Assembly: GCA_030917225.1 (NCBI GenBank)
Contig: JAUPVD010000337.1
Coordinates: forward strand, 1 to 5,776
Direction of reading: 5' to 3'
Length of the DNA stretch: 5,776 nucleotides
Origin: Pseudomonadota bacterium
GTDB lineage: Bacteria > Pseudomonadota > Gammaproteobacteria > Burkholderiales > Rhodocyclaceae
Below, in pieces: positions 1 to 5,774 of this stretch (the stretch's first letter is position 1; each line of letters opens with the position of its first letter). Below the pieces are notes generated by a model. The model did not search any database and was not told the DNA's origin. It worked only from the letters and a program-made list of their open reading frames with translations. The translations under genes were made by a program, and so were the position numbers.

Positions 1-1091
1 ATCTTCTCGAACGAGTAGACCGAAACGTGCGTGTCGAGCTTGCCGGAGACGGTGATGAACTTGCCGTCCGGGGTAACGTCGACGCCGTGCGGCGACTTCG
101 GCTCCGGAATCAGGAAGAGGATGCCTTCCTTGATCGCAGTTTCCATCATCAGCACATCGTGGCCGTTGATCTTCTTGGCCTTGCCGGCAGCAACCAGCTC
201 GGCTGCCTTCTTCCAGTTGACTACGTGCAGGTAGTCGGTGTCCTTGGCGGAGCAACCGGCTTCATACGGCGGACGACCCTTTTCGATACCGCCAACATAA
301 CGCTCGGTACAGAAGGAGTTGGTGAAGGACCAGCCATCGGACGGACCCTTGCCGGCGTCGGACAGATCCTGCGAATACGGCGGCAGTTCAAGCGAGAAGG
401 ACTTCTTCGGATCAAGACGACCTTCCTTGCGGTCGAACTTCCAGTAGGTGACACCACCGCGATACTTCTCGTTGAACTCTTCGAGCGGCTCGAACTTCTT
501 GTTGGCCAGGGGTGTAGCGTACTGGGCGGCTTCGATCACGTATTCGGTGTTCGGCGTGACGAAGGCACCGCCGTGTTCCGACTTGTAGATCGGGTTGACC
601 ACGATCTGCTTGGTTTCGAAGTCGCGCAGGTCGATCACGGCAAGGCGCGGGTTGGCCTTGTCGTTGATGAACAGGAACTGGCCGTCGTACTTGCCGTCGG
701 TTTCGGAGATCGCCGGGTGGTGCGTATCGCCCCAGGTGATGTCCTTGCCGTCGATGCGGCCCTGGTTAAGCACGGCCTTCGAGTTTTCGTCGAAGCCATA
801 GCCCTGCCAGGGTTCCGGCGTAAAGACGCCGATGTACTTGAGAATGCGCATCGAAGGGATGCCATAGACAATCATCTGGCCAGACTGACCACCGGAAGCA
901 AAGACGACAAATTCGTCACGCTTGCCAGTCGGCACGTAGGTCTTGGCTGCCGCCAGCAGATCCTGCTGCGACAGGTTGCGGCGCTTCATCACGTCCTGCA
1001 GGGACTCTGCAGCGAACGTTGCGCCAGCAGCGGCAAAACCGAGCCCGGCGGCGAGAAGCACACTTACCGTTTGTTTAATGCGAGTTTTCAT
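1..1091 (-). CDS. nosZ: Nitrous-oxide reductase, Sec-dependent clade II NosZ (partial, N-terminal 363 codons)
   Basis: NosZ is the periplasmic multicopper enzyme that reduces N2O to N2, the last step of denitrification. The window holds the start codon (1089-1091) and 363 codons; the C-terminal part, including the CuA domain, lies beyond the left edge. Residues 1-28 form a Sec signal peptide (KTRIK, then a hydrophobic stretch ending ATFA) with no twin-arginine motif, which marks the clade II form. The CuZ motif WGDTHHPAISETDGKYDG gives His124 and His125. Further likely CuZ ligands are His173 in SEHGG and His335 in SPHGVDVTPDGKF. The rest is the seven-bladed propeller. The Shine-Dalgarno GGGAGAGG (1097-1104) lies 5 bases before ATG, which supports this start. 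An FNR-type box lies about 111 bases upstream. Identity is very secure; only the C-terminus and any extra cytochrome domain cannot be judged. Confidence 0.97.
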   Translation of the reverse strand, partial: MKTRIKQTVSVLLAAGLGFAAAGATFAAESLQDVMKRRNLSQQDLLAAAKTYVPTGKRDEFVVFASGGQSGQMIVYGIPSMRILKYIGVFTPEPWQGYGFDENSKAVLNQGRIDGKDITWGDTHHPAISETDGKYDGQFLFINDKANPRLAVIDLRDFETKQIVVNPIYKSEHGGAFVTPNTEYVIEAAQYATPLANKKFEPLEEFNEKYRGGVTYWKFDRKEGRLDPKKSFSLELPPYSQDLSDAGKGPSDGWSFTNSFCTERYVGGIEKGRPPYEAGCSAKDTDYLHVVNWKKAAELVAAGKAKKINGHDVLMMETAIKEGILFLIPEPKSPHGVDVTPDGKFITVSGKLDTHVSVYSFEK

Positions 1092-1096
1092 ACTGA

Positions 1097-1104
1097 CCTC
1101 TCCC
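1097..1104 (-). promoter_or_regulatory. Shine-Dalgarno of nosZ
   Basis: GGGAGAGG on the minus strand, followed by a 5-base spacer TCAGT and the ATG at 1091. It fixes the nosZ start and agrees with a signal peptide beginning at that Met. Confidence 0.8.
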
Positions 1105-1107
1105 GTT

Positions 1108-1130
1108 GTAATTTTGGGAACCCCAATTAC
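1108..1130 (-). repeat. Inverted repeat (leader hairpin) next to the nosZ ribosome binding site
   Basis: The outer six bases GTAATT and AATTAC are perfectly complementary. An inner GGG/CCC stem follows after a two-base bulge, with a loop of about three bases. It ends 3 bases before the Shine-Dalgarno sequence, so in the nosZ mRNA it would be a hairpin abutting the ribosome site. Whether it regulates anything is unknown. Confidence 0.5.
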
Positions 1131-1133
1131 CCA

Positions 1134-1166
1134 TGCGACAAAATGCCACTGCGGCAATATGTCGCA
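1134..1166 (-). repeat. 33-base interrupted palindrome at the predicted nosZ transcription start
   Basis: The arms TGCGACA (1134-1140) and TGTCGCA (1160-1166) match perfectly. Inside a 3x3 internal mismatch, TGCC (1144-1147) pairs with GGCA (1153-1156) around a five-base centre. The outer arm lies at the transcription start predicted from the FNR-type box (about 1161), so this could be a DNA operator or a structure at the 5' end of the nosZ leader. Confidence 0.5.
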
Positions 1167-1167
1167 C

Positions 1168-1173
1168 ATGATC
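1168..1173 (-). promoter_or_regulatory. Candidate -10 element of nosZ promoter
   Basis: GATCAT on the minus strand matches TATAAT at four of six positions. Its distal base is 29.5 bases from the centre of the FNR-type box, the spacing expected when the activator sits at -41.5. The motif is weak alone; spacing is the main support. Confidence 0.4.
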
Positions 1174-1195
1174 CTTGCGGAGAGTCTTCCAAACC

Positions 1196-1209
1196 TTGAT
1201 TCAGGTCAA
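1196..1209. promoter_or_regulatory. FNR/DNR-type (Crp-Fnr family) binding site, probably shared by both divergent genes
   Basis: TTGATTCAGGTCAA is TTGAT-N4-GTCAA, or TTGAC-N4-ATCAA read on the minus strand. It matches the FNR consensus TTGAT-N4-ATCAA at nine of ten defined bases. The centre lies 111 bases upstream of the nosZ start and about 104 bases upstream of the 1307 start. Candidate -10 elements lie at the class II activation distance on both sides. Oxygen- or NO-responsive Crp-Fnr regulators (FNR, DNR, NNR) are known to control nos genes. The sequence alone cannot tell which member binds here. Confidence 0.8.
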
Positions 1210-1231
1210 GTTTTGCTTGCTTCCAAGGCAC

Positions 1232-1237
1232 CAGAAT
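1232..1237 (+). promoter_or_regulatory. Candidate -10 element for the 1307-1798 gene
   Basis: CAGAAT matches TATAAT at four of six positions. It begins 29.5 bases from the FNR-type box centre, mirroring the nosZ -10 candidate. The predicted start of transcription is near 1244, giving a leader of about 63 bases. Support is mostly from spacing. Confidence 0.4.
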
Positions 1238-1306
1238 TCTTCGGGAGTTAGCCACTACGCTTAGGCAGGGTCGGCTTTTCCGCTGTTTTCCACCGGCATA
1301 TCCAGA

Positions 1307-1798
1307 ATGAACTCCCCACCCGACGCCGCAAAACCCGCCAGCCGCCGACTGTATATCGATCTGATCGTGCTTCTGGCACTCGTGCTGCTCGGTTTTGCCG
1401 GCTATCGGCTTGCCCCCCTGCTGACACCCCGCACCGATGTCTCGTTGCCGGTTTCCAGTTGCGATCTCGGCAAGACCTCCTGCGTGATTTCGCTACCCGG
1501 CGGAGGACAGGTTGAAGTGGCGATCGACCCGCACCCGATACCTGCGCTCAAGCCATTGAAATTATTGGCGATTACCACCGGCGCCGCAGTACGAAAAATA
1601 GAAGTCGATTTTTCCGGCGTCGATATGAAGATGGGCTATAACCGGCCGCAACTGGAAGACATGGGGGACGGCCGATTCGTTGGCCAGGCAAATCTGCCGG
1701 TATGCATTACCGGCAAGATGCCCTGGGAGGCTACGGTGCTGATTGAAACGGGAAATTCGGTGATTGCGGCGCCGTTCCGGTTTGAGGCGGAAGGCTAG
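1307..1798 (+). CDS. Membrane-anchored periplasmic protein, FixH/YtkA-like fold, possible copper accessory factor of the nos locus
   Basis: A 163-residue protein with a short basic cytoplasmic N-terminus (SRR at 12-14), one membrane segment at about 16-38 and a periplasmic domain of about 120 residues. There is no clear cleavage site, so I read the hydrophobic segment as an anchor. The domain resembles FixH/YtkA-type immunoglobulin-like proteins: a VDMKMGYNRP segment (106-114), then GDGRFVG and LPVCITGKMPWEATV with a closing beta-strand PFRF. Met107, Met109, Met119, Met138 and Cys133 are possible soft-metal ligands; Cys52 and Cys59 could form a disulfide. It is divergent from nosZ and appears to share its FNR-type site, which suggests a role in periplasmic copper handling or NosZ maturation. 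The ribosome site before ATG 1307 is weak. The fold is assigned by eye and the function is inference; the gene itself is well supported. Confidence 0.8.
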   Translation: MNSPPDAAKPASRRLYIDLIVLLALVLLGFAGYRLAPLLTPRTDVSLPVSSCDLGKTSCVISLPGGGQVEVAIDPHPIPALKPLKLLAITTGAAVRKIEVDFSGVDMKMGYNRPQLEDMGDGRFVGQANLPVCITGKMPWEATVLIETGNSVIAAPFRFEAEG

Positions 1799-1812
1799 CA
1801 AACCTGCTAGCC
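1793..1812. terminator. Perfect 7-bp hairpin overlapping the stop codon of the 1307-1798 gene
   Basis: GGCTAGC and GCTAGCC flank a six-base loop. The stop codon TAG (1796-1798) lies inside the left arm. The stem is the same on both strands, so it could end transcription from both convergent genes. No T-tract follows on either strand, so a standard intrinsic terminator is not shown. Confidence 0.4.
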
Positions 1813-1813
1813 G

Positions 1814-1844
1814 AGGGAGTCTTGGCCTTACAGCCGAGTTCCCT
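1814..1844 (+). terminator. Second hairpin in the convergent intergenic junction
   Basis: AGGGA (1814-1818) pairs with TCCCT (1840-1844). Inside a small asymmetric loop, CTTGGC (1821-1826) pairs with GCCGAG (1833-1838) with one G-T wobble, around a six-base loop. The wobble becomes a C-A mismatch on the minus strand, so the structure favours the plus-strand transcript. The following bases are only moderately T-rich. It may act with the preceding hairpin between the two converging genes. Confidence 0.35.
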
Positions 1845-1849
1845 GTTCA

Positions 1850-3058
1850 TCATTCAACACGGAAAATCCGCATACCTTCTTGCTCACTCCGCCAGAAGAC
1901 GTAGAGCTGATCCCCTCGACGCAAAGCGCGAGGCTGATCGTTAGCCCCGTTCGATGCGGCAAGCACAGACGTCTTGAAGCTGGCTCCGCCATCCTCGGAC
2001 AGCTCGGAGAAAAGACGCGTCCGCTCGCCGTCAAATTCCTTCCAGACAATGGCGATGTGCTTTCCAGCAATGGCCAGGTCTGCACGTTCAGCGCGCTCGC
2101 CACCAACCAGTCGTTGTGCGGCCACCCCAGCCTGGCCGCCCTCTTTGGACAAACGTCCGTAGAAGACACGCCCTTCGCCATTTTTCTGATTGAACCAAAC
2201 GGCATGACGCACGCCATCACTATCGACCGCCAGCGCCGGGCCGTGGTGCGGACACCCATCAACTTTCCAGCGGTCAAAAGTGGCTCGCTGAAAACCTGTC
2301 GGTGTTCCGTCAGGCAGAATCCGCGCAATCGCGTGGTCGCGCTCGTTCGGCACAAAGACCTGGCGCCACATGAACAGCGGCGAACCATCCTTGTCGAGCG
2401 CAGTGGCAAGACGACAGCACTCGCACGAGTGATCGGCGACCTTTATTTCAGGCTGGAAACTGCGTCCGCCATCATGCGAAGTCGCCGCGTATATCGCGGC
2501 TCCCCGATACGGCCTCTTCTCGACTTTCGCCAGTTCAAGGTCGCGCTTGTCGATCCAGGCAAGCACGACGCGACCATCATCGGCAACGATAATCGATTCA
2601 AAGCGATGGGTTATTTCGGCACTGTCGTGATGAACGGTAATCGGTGCAGAAAAATGCAGACCGTCATCCGAGCGGGCCAATCGGATAGCCGCCGAAAAAG
2701 GCTTGCCGAGAGGTCGTGTCCAGGAAACAAGCACGGCACCATCCTGCGTGTAAGCGATCTTCGGGCGATTTTCACCATCGGCCGATATTGGCTCCGGCTG
2801 AGCGTTAACAACGACCGGCGCCGACCAGCTACGCCCTTCGTCAGCACTGCGGTACAACAGCACGTGCTCCCCCTGCTTAGCCACGGCCAGCAGAACACCG
2901 TTGCGCGTGAACGCGGCAGACGCACCCAGCTCTAAACGCACAGCCTTGGGCCGCCCCGCCATCCCTTCCGCTGCATAAACAACGTTACACGTCGCTATCG
3001 CTGCAAGAAGGGCCAGAAAGCGCCATTTATACTTAAAAATCGAAGCGGACTTCAGCAT
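1850..3058 (-). CDS. Exported Asp-box (BNR, sialidase-like) beta-propeller protein with CxCC and GCPHH cysteine/histidine clusters
   Basis: A 402-residue protein from the ATG at 3056-3058, chosen because it gives a normal signal peptide: KYKWR, a hydrophobic FLALLAAIATCNVV, and cleavage after VYA near residue 29. An in-frame ATG at 3103 would add 15 residues. Four Asp-box motifs are visible: SADEGRSW (71-78), SDDGLHF (130-136), SHDGGRSF (194-201) and SEDGGASF (354-361). These indicate a sialidase-type beta-propeller. I see no F/YRIP motif or clear catalytic arginine triad, so enzymatic sialidase activity is doubtful. Instead there is HSCECCRLA (Cys212, Cys214, Cys215) and DGCPHHGPAL (Cys268, His270, His271... 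within 267-276), which from memory resemble a Cys-rich subgroup annotated loosely as exo-alpha-sialidase. Its start overlaps the TonB receptor gene by 26 bases, so it is the last gene of that operon. Tandem stops TGATGA end it. Metal binding is inference. Confidence 0.88.
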   Translation of the reverse strand: MLKSASIFKYKWRFLALLAAIATCNVVYAAEGMAGRPKAVRLELGASAAFTRNGVLLAVAKQGEHVLLYRSADEGRSWSAPVVVNAQPEPISADGENRPKIAYTQDGAVLVSWTRPLGKPFSAAIRLARSDDGLHFSAPITVHHDSAEITHRFESIIVADDGRVVLAWIDKRDLELAKVEKRPYRGAAIYAATSHDGGRSFQPEIKVADHSCECCRLATALDKDGSPLFMWRQVFVPNERDHAIARILPDGTPTGFQRATFDRWKVDGCPHHGPALAVDSDGVRHAVWFNQKNGEGRVFYGRLSKEGGQAGVAAQRLVGGERAERADLAIAGKHIAIVWKEFDGERTRLFSELSEDGGASFKTSVLAASNGANDQPRALRRGDQLYVFWRSEQEGMRIFRVE

Positions 3059-5285
3059 GGTAAGTGCGCTGCGGGTAGGGATGGAATGCGTAGTATTTTT
3101 CATTGGTCAGATTGTCGATACCGATCGCCCCAGCGACCTGTTTGGCAATACGGTAGCTAAGCTTTGCATCGACAGTCAGGAACTTGCTATTGCCGCCATA
3201 GGTATCTGGCGAGGTATCCGAGTTATCGGGGTTGTTGTATTGCGTTCCGCTGTATTTGACGCCAACGAAGCCGGTCCAGCGATCGTCGAAATGATAGCTG
3301 GCAAAAACGGTGGCACGCCAATCCGGCAAGCGAATCATGTGCTTGCCTTCCGAGGATGGATTGAGATGATTTTCCAGTACGCGCGAATGCACATAGGTAA
3401 TGCTGCCGCCAAGATCAAGTCCGCGCAGTACATTCTGTGCCTGGTAGGCAGTTTCTACGCCACGTGCCCGAACCTTGTCGACGTTTTGATTGCGCGTGGT
3501 ATTCGAGTAATCGGTGAAGCTATAAAGCGAATCGCGAATGTTTTCCTGGAACAGCGACATGCGCAGGTTGCCCCCCCAAACACTGCCTTCTGCTGCCAGC
3601 TCGGAGGACATGACTTTTTCCGGCTTCAGGGTTGGGTCGCTGATACGTGTAGTTGCGCCCTGCGTTTCCGTCTGGAACAGTTCGGTCACCGTCGGGAAGC
3701 GGTAGGCCTTGCCAAAAGAAGCACGTAGTAACCAGTCACTGTTCAGGTCATAGGCCACGGACAACTTCGGTGAACTCGCTTTTTCCTCGCGATCTGAAAA
3801 CTGATTGTTGCCAAGGGCTGTCGTATAGATACCGCCATCAAAAGCCTGCCAGCGCTCATAGCGCAGGCCAGCAGTCATCATCCAGCGCGGCGCAAACTTC
3901 CACTCATCCTGGACATAGAGCGCATCGGTCTGCGTCCGCCCCCCATTCTTTCCGGTCAGCGCCGTTCGCGTATCCTCGTCACGCCAATTGTTCGCGTCGT
4001 ATTTTTTGCTGGTGTATTTGTAGTCGTCACGGTGATAGCCAAAGGTCACTGCATGGCCCGCCTTTCCGGTTTGCGGCTTCCAGATGGCGCGCAGATCCAG
4101 GTTCGTCCAACCGGTACCGTCACCAAGCGTGACCGACCCTCCCGCTGCTGTCGCACTGCTTGCCGAGCGAGAAACATCGGTCGTCGTTTGATAAAGCGAC
4201 GAGGCCGCCTCCAGCCGCCAGTCCGGTGATAGCTGACTATCGAAAGTGGCACCGTAGAGACGGTTCACCGTATTGCTGCTTCCCGGGGCGAAATGCGACG
4301 AAGTCAGCGTATAGCGAACACCGTCTACGAGGATATTTCCACTGGTCACTGGCGCGCCGGCGGCATTTCGAAGGTAGCCATCAGCCTCGGTTCTGGAATC
4401 GTTTCGCCACTCTGCAGCCGTCAAGGCAAGGCGCGTGTTCGGGCTGAAATCGTAGGCTACTCTGAGTTTGCCAACATCCTGAACGCTATGATCCATACCG
4501 TAGCCACTGACAATAATCCGGTCCGCACCCGTCGGATCCTTGTCTTTGTAATAGCCCGTCACGGCTGTACCACCCGCGCCCGGGTTGCGTCTTGCGGTGC
4601 CAAAGCTCATCGGCTGGCCGTGGCTATCCAGATGATTCCCGAATAGTGAAATCGACCAATCGCCAAATCGCGCCCCGGCACTGGCCTGCTCCTGATGCCC
4701 GTCGAAAGTTTCATTGGTTCCATAAAGCTTGAAATGCGAACTGAAGGCCTGTGCACGTGCATGCACCTCAGCCTTGTCCGGACGTTTCGTCGTCATCAGG
4801 ATGGTTGCCCCAGCCGAATTACCTGGCAAGGTCGCCGAATAGGGACCATAGAGGACATTGATCGTATCGATTTCTTCAGTGCCCACAATGTTCCAGCGCG
4901 GAGGGTAGCCAAAACTATTGCCAAGCAGGTTAGACAGCAGCAATCCGTCGGCATAAACCAGCGAGCGAGCGCTCTGCACGGTGCCGGCGGTACGTGAGGC
5001 GATGATCGCATTGCGATCACCGATATAGCGCTTGCGTATCTGCAAGCTGGGCAGATACTTGACGGCGTCCTCTACGTTAACCGCATTGAATTCGCGAACT
5101 TGTTCGCCCGTTACTTCGGCCTGCGGCGCCGGGCTCCCTGTCGCGACGGTCGGGCGAGCATGCTGAATCTTGATTTCCGACAGCTCCCGCTCAGCAGAAT
5201 CTGTCTGTGCCTGCGCCATTGGCATACCGATGGCAGCAAGTAGTGCGACCATGGGTCTAATGCCTCCGAAAACACTCTGTTTCAT
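3033..5285 (-). CDS. TonB-dependent outer-membrane receptor
   Basis: A 750-residue outer-membrane receptor that imports a scarce ligand using energy from the TonB-ExbB-ExbD complex. The ATG at 5283-5285 is preferred over an upstream in-frame TTG at 5324: it starts a normal signal peptide (MKQSVFGGIRPMVALLAAIG, cleavage after AQA near residue 26) and has AGGT plus a purine run 9 bases upstream. A possible TonB box lies in ELSEIKIQ (about 34-41). The plug spans roughly residues 47-168, with VEDAVKYLPSLQIRKR, SLVYADGLLLSN and INVLYGPYSATLPGNSAGA. The barrel follows, with FRFPTVTELF and DPTLKPEKVMSSELAAE, IDNLTNEKYY, and a terminal aromatic FDF typical of barrel insertion. It has no cysteine, unlike the copper receptor OprC/NosA with its Cys/Met site. 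The ligand cannot be read from sequence. ExbD lies 40 bases upstream and the Asp-box gene overlaps its end. Confidence 0.95.
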   Translation of the reverse strand: MKQSVFGGIRPMVALLAAIGMPMAQAQTDSAERELSEIKIQHARPTVATGSPAPQAEVTGEQVREFNAVNVEDAVKYLPSLQIRKRYIGDRNAIIASRTAGTVQSARSLVYADGLLLSNLLGNSFGYPPRWNIVGTEEIDTINVLYGPYSATLPGNSAGATILMTTKRPDKAEVHARAQAFSSHFKLYGTNETFDGHQEQASAGARFGDWSISLFGNHLDSHGQPMSFGTARRNPGAGGTAVTGYYKDKDPTGADRIIVSGYGMDHSVQDVGKLRVAYDFSPNTRLALTAAEWRNDSRTEADGYLRNAAGAPVTSGNILVDGVRYTLTSSHFAPGSSNTVNRLYGATFDSQLSPDWRLEAASSLYQTTTDVSRSASSATAAGGSVTLGDGTGWTNLDLRAIWKPQTGKAGHAVTFGYHRDDYKYTSKKYDANNWRDEDTRTALTGKNGGRTQTDALYVQDEWKFAPRWMMTAGLRYERWQAFDGGIYTTALGNNQFSDREEKASSPKLSVAYDLNSDWLLRASFGKAYRFPTVTELFQTETQGATTRISDPTLKPEKVMSSELAAEGSVWGGNLRMSLFQENIRDSLYSFTDYSNTTRNQNVDKVRARGVETAYQAQNVLRGLDLGGSITYVHSRVLENHLNPSSEGKHMIRLPDWRATVFASYHFDDRWTGFVGVKYSGTQYNNPDNSDTSPDTYGGNSKFLTVDAKLSYRIAKQVAGAIGIDNLTNEKYYAFHPYPQRTYHAEVRFDF

Positions 5286-5294
5286 TTTCTTCTT

Positions 5295-5298
5295 ACCT
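5295..5298 (-). promoter_or_regulatory. Shine-Dalgarno of the TonB-dependent receptor
   Basis: AGGT followed by the purine-rich AAGAAGAAA and the ATG at 5285. Together with the signal peptide it decides between this start and the upstream TTG at 5324. Confidence 0.55.
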
Positions 5299-5325
5299 GT
5301 AGTTATTCGTTTGCCTGGCAACAAT

Positions 5326-5763
5326 TCATCGACCAGCCCCTTGCGGGGCCTCAGTCACGAAGGCGATCTTGGCCAGCCCGGACTTCTGCGCCGCAGCCAA
5401 TACCTCGGTCACCCGTTCGTAACGCGTGCCACGATCGGCCCGCAGGTGCAGCTCCGGGTCACCGCCACCAGCGACGGCTGCAGCGAAGCGCACCTCCAGT
5501 CCGTGCACTTCCTTGGCATCGATACGCTCCCCGTCGACATATACGGCCCCCTCGCCGTCAATAGCGACCGCCAGTACACGCGGCTTGTCGTCGACGCGTG
5601 TCGCATCGACCTTGGGCAAATCGACGGGTACCGCTTGATGGAAAAGTGGCGCGGTGATAATGAAAATGACCAGCAGCACGAGCATCACGTCGACCAGCGG
5701 CGTAGTGTTGATCTCGGCCATCGGTTGCGTCACGCCGGGGCTGTCGAAGGAACCGAAGGACAT
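5326..5763 (-). CDS. exbD: ExbD/TolR family biopolymer transport protein
   Basis: A complete 145-residue inner-membrane protein of the proton-driven ExbB-ExbD motor that energises TonB. A short cytoplasmic tail (MAEINTTPLVD) leads into one membrane helix, VMLVLLVIFIITAPLF (about 26-41). Asp25 lies at the helix start, at the same position as the essential Asp25 of Escherichia coli ExbD. The periplasmic domain follows, with typical VPVDLPKV, VYVDGERID and LRADRGTRYERVTEVLAAAQKSGL. Shine-Dalgarno AAGGAA lies 5 bases before ATG. The gene precedes a TonB-dependent receptor by 40 bases on the same strand, which favours ExbD over TolR. ExbB is not visible but is the expected upstream partner. Confidence 0.95.
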   Translation of the reverse strand: MSFGSFDSPGVTQPMAEINTTPLVDVMLVLLVIFIITAPLFHQAVPVDLPKVDATRVDDKPRVLAVAIDGEGAVYVDGERIDAKEVHGLEVRFAAAVAGGGDPELHLRADRGTRYERVTEVLAAAQKSGLAKIAFVTEAPQGAGR

Positions 5764-5768
5764 ATCGA

Positions 5769-5774
5769 TTCCTT
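5769..5774 (-). promoter_or_regulatory. Shine-Dalgarno of exbD
   Basis: AAGGAA with a 5-base spacer before the ATG at 5763. A TAA (5773-5775) overlaps it and could be the stop codon of an upstream exbB, but the window ends there, so the reading frame cannot be checked. Confidence 0.75.

Noticed and set aside
27..1199. 390-codon open frame on the plus strand, antisense to nosZ
   Set aside because: It lies almost wholly opposite the well-supported nosZ and runs through its promoter. Its translation shows no recognisable domain and is explained by the codon bias of the opposite strand.
1880..2935. 351-codon open frame on the plus strand, antisense to the Asp-box protein gene
   Set aside because: No recognisable family or export signal, and the opposite strand encodes a protein with a signal peptide and four Asp boxes. 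Treated as a shadow frame.
2939..2947. Lipoprotein reading of the Asp-box protein around IATC in its signal region
   Set aside because: The -1 residue is Thr rather than Gly, Ala or Ser, the Cys lies within the hydrophobic stretch, and a better signal peptidase I site (VYA) follows. The coordinates given are only approximate for this signal region.
3057..3728. 223-codon open frame on the plus strand, antisense to the 3' part of the receptor gene
   Set aside because: The opposite strand encodes clear TonB-dependent barrel motifs here. The frame has no supporting ribosome site or family.
3033..5285. Assigning the receptor as the copper receptor NosA/OprC because nosZ is nearby
   Set aside because: It has no cysteine, and I could not find the Cys/Met copper-binding pattern of OprC. 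Context alone does not justify the gene symbol.
5311..5321. Short palindrome TTGCCTGGCAA in the gap between exbD and the receptor gene
   Set aside because: Five-base arms around one base cannot form a hairpin, and the length is too short to claim an operator without conservation data.
5286..5324. N-terminal extension of the TonB-dependent receptor from a TTG at 5324
   Set aside because: It would put 13 charged or polar residues before an otherwise standard signal peptide. The ATG at 5285 has a ribosome site and needs no rare start codon.
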